Source of the DNA: Photobacterium halotolerans DSM 18316
Lineage (GTDB): Bacteria; Pseudomonadota; Gammaproteobacteria; Enterobacterales; Vibrionaceae
Direction: 5' to 3'
NCBI RefSeq assembly: GCF_000425165.1
Contig: NZ_KE384320.1
Coordinates: 406,994-470,993, forward strand
DNA: 64,000 bases
This document shows positions 26,007 to 36,271 of this stretch, piece after piece. The translations under genes were made by a program, and so were the position numbers. The notes below the pieces were generated by a model. It saw only the letters and a program-made list of their open reading frames with translations. It did not search any database and was not told the DNA's origin. The number at the start of each line of letters is the position of its first letter. The first letter of the stretch is position 1.

Positions 26007-28283
26007 TTAGCTGTCAGCGCGCAGCGTCTTGGCCGCTGCCACCATGTTTTGCAGTGCAGGCACCACTTCTGCCCACTGGCGGGTTTTCAGGCCGCAGTCC
26101 GGGTTCACCCATAAGCGCTCGGCCGGGATACGCTTTGCTGCTTGCTGCATCAGTTTCACCATCTGGGCTTCAGTGGGAATATTGGGCGAGTGAATATCAT
26201 AGACACCCGGGCCAATTTCGTTCGGATACTTGAAGTTATCAAAGGCATCCAACAGTTCCATGTCGGAACGGGAAGTCTCTATGGTGATCACGTCGGCATC
26301 CATCTCGGCTATTGACGCAATAATGTCATTAAACTCGGAATAACACATGTGGGTATGGATCTGGGTTTCATCGGCCACCCCGTTCGCCGTGATACGGAAC
26401 GACTCCACGGCCCAGCTCAGGTAGTCCTGCCACTCAGAGCGGCGCAATGGCAAGCCTTCACGCAGTGCGGCTTCATCAATCTGAATCACTTTCACCCCGG
26501 CTTTTTCCAGATCCAGCACTTCGGCGCGAATGGCCAGTGCCAGCTGGTAGCAAGAGACGGCGCGAGGCTGATCGTCGCGGACAAAAGACCAGTTCAGTAT
26601 AGTCACAGGACCGGTCAGCATGCCTTTCATGGGTTTTGCGGTCAGTGATTGCGCGTACTGGGTCCAGGCGACTGTCATGGCAGCCGGACGGCTGATATCA
26701 CCGAACAGGATAGGCGGCTTGACACAACGCGAACCGTAAGACTGTACCCAGCCAAACTGGCTGAAGGCATAACCGTCCAGCTGTTCGCCGAAATATTCCA
26801 CCATGTCGTTACGTTCCGCTTCACCGTGAACCAGCACATCCAGATCCAGTGCTTCCTGCTCACGCACCGCGCGGGCAATTTCTTCCTTCATCCGGCTGAC
26901 ATAGGTTGCCTGATCCAGCTCACCTTTCCTGAACTTCAGGCGGGCCTGACGGATGTCAGCGGTCTGAGGAAACGACCCGATAGTGGTGGTCGGGAACGCC
27001 GGCAGGTTCAGGTGCGCCGTTTGCTTAGCAATACGTTCGGCATACGGATTCTGACGCTGGCCCAGCTGCGGGGTGATCGCCGCAACGGCGGCCTGCACGT
27101 CAGGATTATTCACCCGGCGGGACTGACGACGGCTGTCGATGGCGGCCTGATTGGCGGCCAGTTCAGCGGAGACGGCATCGCGGCCTTGGTTCAGGGCGCG
27201 GGCCAACACAGCCAGCTCGTCGAGTTTTTGCAGCGCAAAGGCCAGCCATGACCGAATTTCAGCATCGAGTTTCTGCTCGCTGTTCAGATCAACCGGCACG
27301 TGCAACAGTGAACAGGAGGGAGCTACCCACAGGCGGTCGCCGATATCGCGGGCAATCGGCTCCAGCCAGTTCAGTACCGCATTAAGATCAGTCTTCCAGA
27401 TATTACGGCCATTGATGACCCCCAGAGACAGCACTTTGTCAGCCGGCAGGGCGGCAATCACAGCATCCACTTCATTGCGGCCACGCACCGCATCCAGGTG
27501 TAAGCCCTGAACCTGCAGATTGACCGCCAGCGACAGATTCTCTTTCAGCTCACCGAAGTAAGTGGCCAGCAAGAGTTTCACCTGACCTTTGTTCAACGTC
27601 TGGTAGGCTTTGCTCAGCGCCTGCTGCCATTCTGCAGACAGTTCAGTGACCAGGATCGGCTCATCGATCTGCACCCATTCAACCCCGTTGTCGGCCAGCA
27701 GCGTCAGCAGCTGCTCGTACACAGGCAGCAGCAGATCAAGCAGATCCAGTTTATTGGAGTTGTCCTTTTCCTTACCGAGCCACAGATAGGTCACAGGGCC
27801 AATCAGCACAGGTTTGGCGGTGACGCCCTGGGCTTTGGCTTCCGTCAGTTGTGCCAGCAGGCGCTCTGGGTTGAGCTCAAAACGGGTATCGGCGGTAAAT
27901 TCAGGCACGATATAGTGGTAATTAGTATCAAACCATTTGGTCATCTCACCGGCATGCACACAGTGACAACCGCTGTCGTTCGCCGAACGGCCACGTGCTA
28001 CCCGAAAATAGTTGTCCAGCTCGTCACCGGCCAGACCTTCGACGCGGGCCGGGATATTGCCGAGTGTGAAACTGGTATCCAGCACCTGATCATAAAAAGA
28101 GAAGTCGCCGACCGGAGTCAGATCGAGACCCGACTGCTGCTGCCAGTGTTTCTGACGCAGGCCGGCAGCCAGCTCTGTCAGCTCGCGTTGGCTGCTTTCG
28201 CCTTTCCAGTACTTTTCCAGTGCAAATTTCAGTTCACGGTTAGCGCCGATGCGCGGGAAACCTAAGTTATGAGTTTTAGCCAT
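26007..28283 (-). CDS. metE: Cobalamin-independent methionine synthase
   Basis: A 758-residue MetE, full length, transferring a methyl group from 5-methyltetrahydropteroyl-triglutamate to homocysteine. The N-terminal half begins [20 protein letters not shown]. The C-terminal catalytic barrel carries the zinc ligands His (THMCYSEF), Cys in the same motif, Glu and the last Cys ([11 protein letters not shown]). It is divergent from metR, its usual activator, with a dyad between them. Presence of metE indicates methionine synthesis without vitamin B12. Confidence 0.97.
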   Translation of the reverse strand: MAKTHNLGFPRIGANRELKFALEKYWKGESSQRELTELAAGLRQKHWQQQSGLDLTPVGDFSFYDQVLDTSFTLGNIPARVEGLAGDELDNYFRVARGRSANDSGCHCVHAGEMTKWFDTNYHYIVPEFTADTRFELNPERLLAQLTEAKAQGVTAKPVLIGPVTYLWLGKEKDNSNKLDLLDLLLPVYEQLLTLLADNGVEWVQIDEPILVTELSAEWQQALSKAYQTLNKGQVKLLLATYFGELKENLSLAVNLQVQGLHLDAVRGRNEVDAVIAALPADKVLSLGVINGRNIWKTDLNAVLNWLEPIARDIGDRLWVAPSCSLLHVPVDLNSEQKLDAEIRSWLAFALQKLDELAVLARALNQGRDAVSAELAANQAAIDSRRQSRRVNNPDVQAAVAAITPQLGQRQNPYAERIAKQTAHLNLPAFPTTTIGSFPQTADIRQARLKFRKGELDQATYVSRMKEEIARAVREQEALDLDVLVHGEAERNDMVEYFGEQLDGYAFSQFGWVQSYGSRCVKPPILFGDISRPAAMTVAWTQYAQSLTAKPMKGMLTGPVTILNWSFVRDDQPRAVSCYQLALAIRAEVLDLEKAGVKVIQIDEAALREGLPLRRSEWQDYLSWAVESFRITANGVADETQIHTHMCYSEFNDIIASIAEMDADVITIETSRSDMELLDAFDNFKYPNEIGPGVYDIHSPNIPTEAQMVKLMQQAAKRIPAERLWVNPDCGLKTRQWAEVVPALQNMVAAAKTLRADS

Positions 28284-28307
28284 CTATACGTCCTCCAAAG
28301 TTGTTGA

Positions 28308-28357
28308 AGACATCTTATGGCTATATTGTGATGAATAAAAATGGCATTATTTCATCA
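28308..28357. promoter_or_regulatory. metE-metR control region with candidate MetR and MetJ sites
   Basis: Inverted repeat TGATGAA-N15-TTCATCA (28329-28357) lies between the divergent genes; MetR sites contain TGAA/TTCA halves. A single AGACATCT (28308-28315) matches the MetJ box at 7 of 8 bases but has no good tandem partner. Prediction only. Confidence 0.4.
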
Positions 28358-28392
28358 ATCAATGAATTCTAATCATAAGTTAAGGATCACCT

Positions 28393-29301
28393 ATGATAGA
28401 AAGGAGCCATCTGGCGATATTGCGCGAGGTACACCGGCTCGGCTCACTGACGGCCGCCGCAGAGGCATTGTATTTAAGCCAGTCGGCACTGAGCCACAGC
28501 ATGAAAAAACTGGAGCAGCAGATTGGTACGCCTGTCTGGAGCAAATCAGGCCGCAACCTGCACTTTACCCAGGCGGGGTTTTATCTGTTACGGCTGGCGG
28601 AGCGGGTGTTACCGCAGTTTGAACACGCTGAAGAGCAGATGCAGCAGTTTTCTTCCGGCCAGCGGGGCACACTGCGAATTGGTATGGAATGCCACCCCTG
28701 CTATCAGTGGCTGTTAAAAGTGGTCCATCCCTACCTGCAAGGCTGGCCGGATGTCGATGTGGATGTGAAACAGAAGTTCCAGTTCGGCGGTTTAGGCGCG
28801 CTGTTCGGGTATGACATCGATGTCCTTGTCACGCCCGACCCGCTACTCCGGCCCGGCATCCGCTACATTCCCGTGTTCGATTATGAGCAGGTGCTGGTGG
28901 TCAGCGCGCAAAGCCCGCTGGCTAACGAGGAATACATAGCGCCGGACATGCTGTTGGATCAAACCCTGATCACCTACCCGGTTGAGCAAAGCCGGCTGGA
29001 TGTGTATAGCCAGTTTCTGACACCCGCCAAATGCAGCCCGCGCAAACACAAGCTGATTGAAACGACTGATATTATGCTGCAGATGGTGGCGGCCGGACGC
29101 GGTGTCGCAGCACTACCCAAATGGCTGGCCAAAGAGTACGAAGAGAAAATGCCGATCGTCGCTGTGCGTTTGGGTGAAAGTGGCATTCACAAGCACATTC
29201 ACCTGGGGGTCAGGGAAACAGATCTGGACATTGATTATCTGAGTGCCTTTATTGCCCTGGCAGACTCCCTGTCTGAGCACAAAGAACCGTCCGCTCTGTA
29301 A
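28393..29301 (+). CDS. metR: LysR-family activator of methionine genes
   Basis: A 302-residue LysR regulator starting IERSHLAILREVHRLGSLTA with the helix-turn-helix LYLSQSALSHSMKKLEQQIG. The sequence and the divergent position next to metE identify MetR. It uses homocysteine as co-effector and activates metE and other methionine genes. AAAGGAG inside the first codons is not its ribosome site; the ATG at 28393 fits the family start. The effector domain is complete. Confidence 0.94.
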   Translation: MIERSHLAILREVHRLGSLTAAAEALYLSQSALSHSMKKLEQQIGTPVWSKSGRNLHFTQAGFYLLRLAERVLPQFEHAEEQMQQFSSGQRGTLRIGMECHPCYQWLLKVVHPYLQGWPDVDVDVKQKFQFGGLGALFGYDIDVLVTPDPLLRPGIRYIPVFDYEQVLVVSAQSPLANEEYIAPDMLLDQTLITYPVEQSRLDVYSQFLTPAKCSPRKHKLIETTDIMLQMVAAGRGVAALPKWLAKEYEEKMPIVAVRLGESGIHKHIHLGVRETDLDIDYLSAFIALADSLSEHKEPSAL

Positions 29302-29303
29302 CG

Positions 29304-29759
29304 TCAGATCTGAGCTTTCATGATCAGCGCATCTTCGCGGCCGTTAGCACTGACACTGCTGTCGGCCCGGTAATAGTCTTGCCGGCGACTGACCAGCTCG
29401 AAACCACTGGCCAGGTATAACTGACTGGCCCTGGTATTGCCGGCCCGCACTTCGAGCCAGATGTCCTGCCCGCCATCTGCCTGGGCGGCAGTCACAAACG
29501 CCGCCAGCAACTGACGGCCCAGCCCTTGTCCCTGCCAGCCGGGATCAACCGCAATATTAAACAGGCTCACTTCCCCGGCCACGGACTGCCCGAAACAGTA
29601 GCCCGCCACTTTGCCGTCAACCTGCATTACCAGGTTCAGGGCGATACGGGACGGCGTTTCTCTGATCTGGCTTTCTGTCCAGGGAAACGGGTGCGCACGC
29701 TGCTCGATAGCCCACACCTCATCAAGGTGTGCTGCTGTCATGGGCAGAAATTCAATCAT
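29304..29759 (-). CDS. rimI: Ribosomal protein S18-alanine N-acetyltransferase
   Basis: A 151-residue GNAT enzyme. Family marks are IEQRAHPFPWTESQIRET, the acetyl-CoA loop GWQGQGLGRQLL, and WLEVRAGNTRASQLYLASGF. It acetylates the N-terminal alanine of ribosomal protein S18 and, in some bacteria, other proteins. I chose the ATG at 29759, which overlaps the end of holD by 8 bp; a longer frame exists but its N-terminus is unconserved. The holD-rimI pair is conserved across gammaproteobacteria. Confidence 0.93.
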   Translation of the reverse strand: MIEFLPMTAAHLDEVWAIEQRAHPFPWTESQIRETPSRIALNLVMQVDGKVAGYCFGQSVAGEVSLFNIAVDPGWQGQGLGRQLLAAFVTAAQADGGQDIWLEVRAGNTRASQLYLASGFELVSRRQDYYRADSSVSANGREDALIMKAQI

Positions 29760-30153
29760 TGAAGGCACAGATCTGCTGCCACAATGCTTTCTTGCTGGCG
29801 GGGTTATCATGCATCTGACGCAGTGACGCTGAGTGCAGAATCTGGCAGTCGGACGGTTCAACCCCCTGACAACCGGCAAACCAGCACCAGGTCAGATGAT
29901 GCTCACCCAGCTCAGACAAAGCGTGTGGCGGCAGGGTTAATGCCTGCTCCGGGGTCAGCTTCATGCTGCGCAGAATATTGCCGAACAGCCAGCCATCGTG
30001 TTCATCCATCTCATCTGCGGTCACAAACAGCAATCGACAGGTTTCGGGTAAGTCAATCACAGACTGAACCCAGTCAGGAAAACACTCAGGTTTTCTGATT
30101 TGCCAGTTGGTCAGTCCCATTTCCTGCAATAGCTGCATGTCTCTTTGTTGCAT
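29752..30153 (-). CDS. holD: DNA polymerase III psi subunit
   Basis: A 133-residue HolD protein. It has the N-terminal chi/SSB-interacting start (LLQEMGLTNWQIRKPE), then the psi core with LFVTADEMDEHDGWLFGNIL. Psi links chi (HolC) and thus single-stranded-DNA-binding protein to the clamp loader. It overlaps rimI by 8 bp. No strong ribosome site is seen before the ATG at 30153; an internal ATG five codons later is possible. Confidence 0.88.
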   Translation of the reverse strand: MQQRDMQLLQEMGLTNWQIRKPECFPDWVQSVIDLPETCRLLFVTADEMDEHDGWLFGNILRSMKLTPEQALTLPPHALSELGEHHLTWCWFAGCQGVEPSDCQILHSASLRQMHDNPASKKALWQQICAFND

Positions 30154-30180
30154 GATGTGTTTACCGCTTTTGATGTTCTG

Positions 30181-30690
30181 TTAGGCCGGGAGCGCGGAAA
30201 ATGGGGCGCTGTATTCAACCAGGCCATGATGACCGCTCAGGGTGGATGGCAGCAGTTCCTGAACCATGAATGCCTCCTCCGGCACCGGCCAGGTACAGCG
30301 CAAGCCATGCTCCGCCGCCGTCACATAACCGCCTTTACGGTAATAGCTGTGATCCCCCAGCACCACCACCACAGGGTAACCCAGCTCTGCCAGTATTTCT
30401 GCACTTTCGCGCATCAGTGTCTGGCCGATCCCCTGCCCGCGGTATCCGGCTTTCACCGCCAGGGGCGCCAGCCCTTGCCAGCCTAAATCCTGCCCGCCGA
30501 CGGTCACCGGACTGAACAAGATATGACCAACCACTTCACCTTCATCATTACATGCCACCAGCGATAAGGTCATATGGCCATTTTCACGCAGGGTCATGAC
30601 CAGATCCGCTTCCGCTTCGGTATCAAATGTGTGTCGCAGCAAGGCATCGATAGTCAGAATGTCTGCCGGCACTTCAGTTCGAATCAGCAT
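30181..30690 (-). CDS. GNAT-family N-acetyltransferase (YhbS-like)
   Basis: A 169-residue acetyltransferase. The start MLIRTEVPADILTIDALLRH is followed by LAPLAVKAGYRGQGIGQTLM with the Q/RxxGxG acetyl-CoA loop, and VVVLGDHSYYRKGGYVTA, the typical phrase of the YhbS branch. GAGGA precedes the ATG at 30690; a longer frame to 30747 lacks support. The substrate is unknown. Its stop is 28 bp from holD on the same strand, so it may head the holD-rimI transcript. Confidence 0.85.
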   Translation of the reverse strand: MLIRTEVPADILTIDALLRHTFDTEAEADLVMTLRENGHMTLSLVACNDEGEVVGHILFSPVTVGGQDLGWQGLAPLAVKAGYRGQGIGQTLMRESAEILAELGYPVVVVLGDHSYYRKGGYVTAAEHGLRCTWPVPEEAFMVQELLPSTLSGHHGLVEYSAPFSALPA

Positions 30691-31216
30691 AGTTATCCTC
30701 GAAGAGACAGTCGTCAGACCGTCATTGATGCAGCAGGTATCCGCCACATTTATCCGGCCCTATTTTGCGGCCAGGCCAGTGTGATAACAACCTCTTTCTC
30801 GCCAGGCACAGCTCAGGGGCAGAAAAAGGATATCAGCACAGATTCATAGCGATGATAGCTTCCCTGCTGTCACTACAGCTGTTCGCCTGAATAAACATCA
30901 GTCCAGAGTTTACTGGTTCACATTTGTGTCACAGACATGCAGATGAAAAGTCAGTGACATACAGATCCAGCGGGGCTTTTCTTCTTCTCGCCAGTCAAAT
31001 GCAAATATTAACCGCTGAAATAATCTGCTTTTAAAACATTATTTTAGATGCAGACGCCTCGTTTACCCCGGCTGGCTTTTTGTAACCGGTGTCAATAAAT
31101 CCATTTTTTTACATTTCAAATCAAAATTTTCTCATGAAAATAGGAATTTTTGACAATCAGACATTTTCTGACGTTATATTACGGGTACGACTTACCCAGA
31201 AAGGGACATCCGAGCG
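30691..31216. other. Long upstream region of the GGDEF-EAL gene
   Basis: 526 bp with no coding frame I can support. It becomes AT-rich toward the right and ends with the promoter described at 31150-31180. No RNA gene recognised. Confidence 0.45.
31150..31180 (+). promoter_or_regulatory. Candidate sigma-70 promoter of the GGDEF-EAL gene
   Basis: TTGACA at 31150-31155 and TTATAT or TATATT at 31174-31180 with 18-19 bp spacing, about 35 bp before the ATG. The spacer contains a small dyad TCAGA-N5-TCTGA (31157-31171), a possible operator. Confidence 0.5.
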
Positions 31217-33283
31217 ATGTCAGCAGTAACAGACAATTTCGCCATGCCGACTGAATTCATCAACAATTGGTTTTTTCAACTGACAGGCAATAGCCCATTC
31301 CTGTTCGCCATTCTGGACAAGCAACACCACTATGTCGCAGTCAATCAACACTACTGCCAGCTCAGCGGCCTCAGCCGGGAAGAACTGATGGGCCGGCGTG
31401 ATAGCGAAATACTCGGTGAGACCTTTTACCACACCCTGCAGCCGTACTACGAACGCGCACTGAACGGCGAATACGTGGAAGGTGATGTGATTCTTGATGA
31501 ACACCGGCATCACACCTGCCTGTATTTCAGTGTGTCGCCACTGCGCGATGAAAGCGGCGAAGTGACCGGCCTGGCTCTGCATGCGATGGATACCTCTGAA
31601 CGCTTACAGCTTGCCAATGCCGTGGCTGAACGTGAAGACCACTTTAATCAGCTCAGCCAGATCATGTCTGATGGCTGCCTGCTGATAGAAAGAAATCAAG
31701 TGTTGTCCGCCAACCCGATGGCCGCCCAACTGCTGGGGTTTGCATCACCGGATGACATGACAGGCGAAGATTTAGGGCTGCTGTTAATAGACAGCAGAAA
31801 CAACCGGCCTTTTGGTGAGCAACTGGCCGGGCTGAGCAACGGCAAAGCCTACCATTGCCTGACCAGCCAGCGGTGTCAGGTGGAAAATGTACTGACACTG
31901 ACCCTGAAAGACACGCAAGTGGTTGGCTCCCCCGCCAGTCTGGTTGTTCTGAAGCAACCACAGACACAACAAGTCCAGCCCGAACAGGTGGAACAGCTGA
32001 TTCATACCGACCCGCTGACAGGTTTGTATAACCGCCACGGATTCAGTCGTCGTCTGGAGCAGATGATCAACCGGCAGACCCCGTTAGTCATGCTGTATCT
32101 GGACATAGATAATTTCAAAAACATCAACGATTCGCTGGGGCACCATATTGGCGACCGGGTACTGCAGGAAATTTCCCAGCGTCTGCGCCATCTGTTGCCC
32201 GAGAACGCTGTGATAGGTCATCTGGGGGGCGATGAATTCGGCATTCTGCTGCCCGATCCCATCCATGCTGAAATTGGCGAACAGGTCTCCAAGAAAATTA
32301 TTGCTCTGGTGAACCAACCCTTCGATCTGATGCACTTCAGCAAGCATCTGGCCTGTTCGATCGGGATGGTCAGCTACCCTGGCAATGGCAGCGATGCACG
32401 CTTGCTGCTGCAACATGCCGATACCGCTATGTATGAAGCCAAGAATCGCGGGCGTAACCGTCTGGTCACCTTTGACGAAACCATGAACAAAGAAGCACGA
32501 ATGCGGCTGTGGCTGGAAATAGAACTGCAGAAAGCTTTACAAAACAAAGGGCTGGAAGTCTGGTATCAGCCCAAAGTCAGTGCGAGGGATTTCTCCATTC
32601 ACGGCGCCGAAGCCCTGGTGCGCTGGAAACACCCGATAGAAGGTTACATCAGTCCGGCCCAGTTCATTCCGGTGGCTGAACGCTCAGGTCTGATTGAACA
32701 GCTTGGCCAGGTGGTGATGAAAGAAGTCTTCACCACAGTTAAACACTGGAAAAAACAGGGGCTCCTTCAGGGCCGGGTGGCTATCAACCTGTCACCCCAG
32801 CAATTTGGTAATCCCAACCTGATCCAGTATGTCTCAGACTTGCAGCGAGCCACAGGCGTCAACCCGGATGATATCACGTTTGAACTGACTGAAAGTGCCA
32901 TGCTGGGTGAAAACGAACACACCATACAAATGCTGAACGCCATCAAAAAACTCGGGTTTGCCTTATCGATTGACGATTTTGGGACCGGTTACTCCTCTTT
33001 GTCCTACCTGGCCCGATTCCCGCTGGACGAGCTCAAAATCGACCGGGCATTTATCAAAGATCTGAAAACCGTGCCCAAGCAGCTGACCCTGATCGAAAAC
33101 ATTATCAATCTGGGTAAGTCACTGAATATGAGTGTTGTCGCAGAAGGTGTGGAAACGCGCCAGCAAGCCGCCCTGCTATCCAATCTCAATTGCGATTTCA
33201 TACAGGGCTTTCACTTTTTCCGCCCGCTGCCGAAGCATGATCTGGAAACCATACTGATGAAAAACTTCCGCGGCAGATTTTAG
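31217..33283 (+). CDS. PAS-GGDEF-EAL cyclic-di-GMP signalling protein
   Basis: A 688-residue cytoplasmic protein without membrane segments. Residues about 15-130 are a PAS domain (FLFAILDKQHHYVAVNQHYC), about 140-245 a second PAS-like domain, 260-420 a GGDEF domain with intact active site (HLGGDEFGIL, residues 337-341) and 425-685 an EAL domain with EAL at 465-467, NLSPQQF, ELTESAML, DDFGTGYSSL and AEGVETRQQ all intact. No RxxD inhibitory site precedes the GGDEF. Both synthesis and breakdown of c-di-GMP are therefore possible; in such hybrids one often dominates. The PAS domains suggest control by a small ligand or redox signal. Its stop overlaps the convergent LysR gene's stop by 4 bp. Confidence 0.92.
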   Translation: MSAVTDNFAMPTEFINNWFFQLTGNSPFLFAILDKQHHYVAVNQHYCQLSGLSREELMGRRDSEILGETFYHTLQPYYERALNGEYVEGDVILDEHRHHTCLYFSVSPLRDESGEVTGLALHAMDTSERLQLANAVAEREDHFNQLSQIMSDGCLLIERNQVLSANPMAAQLLGFASPDDMTGEDLGLLLIDSRNNRPFGEQLAGLSNGKAYHCLTSQRCQVENVLTLTLKDTQVVGSPASLVVLKQPQTQQVQPEQVEQLIHTDPLTGLYNRHGFSRRLEQMINRQTPLVMLYLDIDNFKNINDSLGHHIGDRVLQEISQRLRHLLPENAVIGHLGGDEFGILLPDPIHAEIGEQVSKKIIALVNQPFDLMHFSKHLACSIGMVSYPGNGSDARLLLQHADTAMYEAKNRGRNRLVTFDETMNKEARMRLWLEIELQKALQNKGLEVWYQPKVSARDFSIHGAEALVRWKHPIEGYISPAQFIPVAERSGLIEQLGQVVMKEVFTTVKHWKKQGLLQGRVAINLSPQQFGNPNLIQYVSDLQRATGVNPDDITFELTESAMLGENEHTIQMLNAIKKLGFALSIDDFGTGYSSLSYLARFPLDELKIDRAFIKDLKTVPKQLTLIENIINLGKSLNMSVVAEGVETRQQAALLSNLNCDFIQGFHFFRPLPKHDLETILMKNFRGRF

Positions 33284-34227
33284 GCCTGCTGTGCAACAAT
33301 CTCTTCTGTCCTGCGCAGCAGGTAATCCTTAAACGCCTGACAGCGAGCAGGCATTGGATGTCTGGGACGAAAGTACAGATTGATATCAAACTGGCTGGCA
33401 ACATAATCGGTCAGCAGCACAGTTAGTGCGCCTGACGCCAGAGCGTCCTTAATCACAGAATGCGGCAAGTAGGCCACACCGGCGCCTCTGATTGCCATAT
33501 CGCGCAGTATCTCACTGTTATCACATTCCAGCGCATCGCTGATAGCCACAGCGCGATTAATGCCATTTAAACGGAAGTACCAGCGATTGCCTCCAACCAG
33601 TGAACTGGCATACAGGCAGCGGTGTTCCCTTAAGTCTTCCGGTTCCGTTGGCCTGCCACACCGTGCCAGATAGCCTGGCGACGCGCAGGCGTATAACGGT
33701 TCACTGAGCAACAACCGGCGGATCAGCAACGAGTCTTTCTCTTCCGTTTCCCGGTTGGTCGCTTTGGCCCGGATAATAAAATCCACATGTAACGGATCAG
33801 TGTCCCCGGCTTCAATAAACAAACGAAAGTTCACCTGGGGATGCATTTCCATGTATTCCGCAATGATTTCACGCAGATAATAGCTGGCGTACAGCGGTGT
33901 CGATGAGATACTGATAATACCCCGCTGTTCATCTGCCATGCAGCCCACTTCGGCGCAGATAGTATCAATTTCCGGCAACAGGGAAGAAAAACGGCGATAC
34001 AGCATTTCTCCGGCATCCGTCGGTACGAGTTGGCGGGTACTGCGCTTGATCAGCTCGACGGCCATCAGCCCTTCCAGCTCCTTTACCCACCGGCTGGCCG
34101 CGGCGGCAGAAATGCCCCACACTTCCGCAGCTTCGCGAAACGAACCATGCTGAATAACAGAACAGAAAAACACAATTTTATCTAACTGTTGCTGGCGGGG
34201 ATTGATCCCGACCAGTGACTGGGTCAT
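33280..34227 (-). CDS. LysR-family regulator, probably of the CoA-transferase/permease locus
   Basis: A 315-residue LysR protein with helix-turn-helix (FFCSVIQHGSFREAAEVWGI, then AAASRWVKELEGLMAVELI) and the complete effector domain. It lies on the same strand as the CoA-transferase and next to it, with the GntP permease beyond, so it probably controls them. A GTGCAAC palindrome sits in its upstream region. Its 3' end touches the GGDEF-EAL gene tail to tail. Confidence 0.86.
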   Translation of the reverse strand: MTQSLVGINPRQQQLDKIVFFCSVIQHGSFREAAEVWGISAAAASRWVKELEGLMAVELIKRSTRQLVPTDAGEMLYRRFSSLLPEIDTICAEVGCMADEQRGIISISSTPLYASYYLREIIAEYMEMHPQVNFRLFIEAGDTDPLHVDFIIRAKATNRETEEKDSLLIRRLLLSEPLYACASPGYLARCGRPTEPEDLREHRCLYASSLVGGNRWYFRLNGINRAVAISDALECDNSEILRDMAIRGAGVAYLPHSVIKDALASGALTVLLTDYVASQFDINLYFRPRHPMPARCQAFKDYLLRRTEEIVAQQA

Positions 34228-34308
34228 AGCAGATTCCTTATGGGTTGAGCCCTCACCCGGCCACGCTTTTCAGGTAAGAACCGGGTTTAATGAACCTCAA
34301 TAATGCCT

Positions 34309-34326
34309 GTGCAACTCTGGTTGCAC
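34309..34326. promoter_or_regulatory. 18-bp palindrome upstream of LysR gene
   Basis: GTGCAAC-TCTG-GTTGCAC, perfect 7-bp arms, between the LysR gene start and the CoA-transferase stop. No T-run on the minus strand, so an operator is more likely than a terminator. Confidence 0.35.
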
Positions 34327-34385
34327 TAACACCGGCACCTCGTCTTACAGCTCGCTTCACAGTCTTATAACTCGCATCCCGCGAT

Positions 34386-35954
34386 TTAAACGGATTTCTG
34401 CCCAAACTGAGGAGAGAATATCTCTGCTGACATCCGAGTCAGATCGGGATCAATCACCGGAGAGAATGACATATGCGCCAGAATATCACGCTCAAGATCC
34501 ACGCCGGGCGCAATTTCTTCCAGCACCAGACCCTGCGGTTCAAGCCGGAACACGGCACGCTCAGTAATATAGCGCACCGGTTGTCTGGTCTGGATGGCCC
34601 GGGCAGCGGAAAATGTAATTTGTTCAACTGTCTCAACAAACTTAGTCTGGCGGCCTTCCTGCAGAATATGCAGCTCGCCGTTCCTGACGGCGATCTCTAG
34701 TCCGGCGGCAGTAAAAGTGCCACAGAAAAACAAAGATTTAGCATGCTGACTGATATTAATGAACCCCCCACAGCCCGGCAATTTATCGCCAAAGCGGGAC
34801 ACATTGATATCGCCGCGGGCAGAGCATTGCGCCAGGCCGAGAAAGGCCTGATCGATCCCGCCGCCGTCATAAAAGTCGAACATCTGATCCTGAGTAATAA
34901 TGGCCTGCGGGTGTCTGCTGGCACCAAAATCCAGTCCGCTGGCCGGCAGACCGCCGATAGCCCCGGGCTCGACGGTAAGAGTCATGGTATCAAGGATGCC
35001 CAGCTTACCGGCAACAATCGCAATATACTCAGGCACACCAATCCCCAGATTCAGCACAGCGCCGGGCGTCAGCTCCTGCACGGCGCGGCGGGCAATCAGG
35101 GTTTTGGCATCCAGTTGTTCCGGCAGACTATCCCGGTGCTCTGCCTGATGTTCGCCTGAACCTGCCCGTCCGACAAAATCGGGATTGAAACGGGTGGCAA
35201 AGGTCTGCATGTGTTCCGCTTCATCGTGGCAAAGCACAACAGCATCAACAAAAATGCCCGGAATTTTGATGCTGTGGGGATCGAGTGTACCGGCCGGCAC
35301 CAACCGTTTGACCTGCACGACCACTTTGCCGCCCTGATTGCGGGCCGCCTGCGCTGCAGCCAGATTTTCCACCACCAGACACTCATCTTCCATCGTGATA
35401 TTGCCGTTTTCATCTGCCGTTGTGCCGCGCAAAATAGCCACATCCACCGGCAGGCGCCGGTAAAACAGGTATTCTTCGCCATTAAGCTCCAGTACAGACA
35501 CCAGATCATCACGGGTTATCGCATTAATTTTGCCGCCTTCAAACCGGGGATCGACAAAGGTTCCCAGCCCGGTTGTTGTCACAGTCCCGGGCTTACCTGC
35601 TGCCGTATCACGCAGGAGGTGTGAAATCACCCCCTGGGGCAGATTGTACGCTTCAATCTCATTGCTCAGGGCCAGTTTCTGCAGGTCGGGTACCAGGCCC
35701 CAGTGGCCGCCAATCACCCGCTTAACCATACCCGGTCTGGCCAGATGATTCGCCGCCCGTCCTTGTCCGTCTCCCTGGCCGGCTGCAAAGATCAATGTCA
35801 GATCACGGGGCGAAGTTTCAGTGTCGTAGCGTTCACCCAAGGCCCTGATGATCGACTCGGGTACCACAGAACCGATAAATCCCCCCAGCATGACGGACTG
35901 CCCGTCGGTGAGCCATGCCGCGGCTTCTTCAGCCGTAAGTTGGGTAACTGCCAT
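34386..35954 (-). CDS. Acyl-CoA:acetate CoA-transferase (YdiF-like)
   Basis: A 522-residue fused alpha-beta family I CoA-transferase. The N-terminal part has VMLGGFIGSVVPESIIRAL and the C-terminal part the catalytic glutamate motif TVEPGAIGG (E-x-G), followed by DQMFDFYDGGGIDQAFLG and KLPGCGGFINISQHAKS. Members move CoA between short-chain acyl-CoA and acetate; E. coli YdiF is the best-studied near relative. AGGAAG precedes the ATG at 35954; a longer frame to 36002 is unlikely. It is divergent from a GntP-type permease, which suggests uptake and activation of a short-chain organic acid. Confidence 0.9.
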   Translation of the reverse strand: MAVTQLTAEEAAAWLTDGQSVMLGGFIGSVVPESIIRALGERYDTETSPRDLTLIFAAGQGDGQGRAANHLARPGMVKRVIGGHWGLVPDLQKLALSNEIEAYNLPQGVISHLLRDTAAGKPGTVTTTGLGTFVDPRFEGGKINAITRDDLVSVLELNGEEYLFYRRLPVDVAILRGTTADENGNITMEDECLVVENLAAAQAARNQGGKVVVQVKRLVPAGTLDPHSIKIPGIFVDAVVLCHDEAEHMQTFATRFNPDFVGRAGSGEHQAEHRDSLPEQLDAKTLIARRAVQELTPGAVLNLGIGVPEYIAIVAGKLGILDTMTLTVEPGAIGGLPASGLDFGASRHPQAIITQDQMFDFYDGGGIDQAFLGLAQCSARGDINVSRFGDKLPGCGGFINISQHAKSLFFCGTFTAAGLEIAVRNGELHILQEGRQTKFVETVEQITFSAARAIQTRQPVRYITERAVFRLEPQGLVLEEIAPGVDLERDILAHMSFSPVIDPDLTRMSAEIFSPQFGQKSV

Positions 35955-36271
35955 GCGCAACTTCCTTTTACCGTGCAATTGCCTGAAGTGTATGAATCCC
36001 ATCCCCTTGCTTTAATAGCTACAGATGAAATTGTGTTTTTCGAAACTGGCCGCAACCAGCTGCGAACACGTGGTAACATATTGAAATAAATAAAAAACAC
36101 TCTTATCACTTAAAGCAAGTGATGCGATTTCCTCCTGGTATAGCATGATGCCGCTCGCACTTTACCGGTGAATAAAAAATTTGGACCGACCAGTGATGTT
36201 TTCAATCGCTCCTCAGACGTCTAGGATGTTAACGACCTGTTACAACCATAACCATGAAACGGAGAGAGAAT
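35955..36271. other. Divergent promoter region of CoA-transferase and GntP permease
   Basis: 317 bp without a gene. It must contain both promoters and presumably the LysR operator; I see no single convincing site. Confidence 0.45.

Noticed and set aside
28308-28315. MetJ operator upstream of metE
   Set aside because: A single 8-bp box matches at 7 of 8, but MetJ needs at least two adjacent boxes and the neighbours match poorly; kept only as a remark in the control-region entry.
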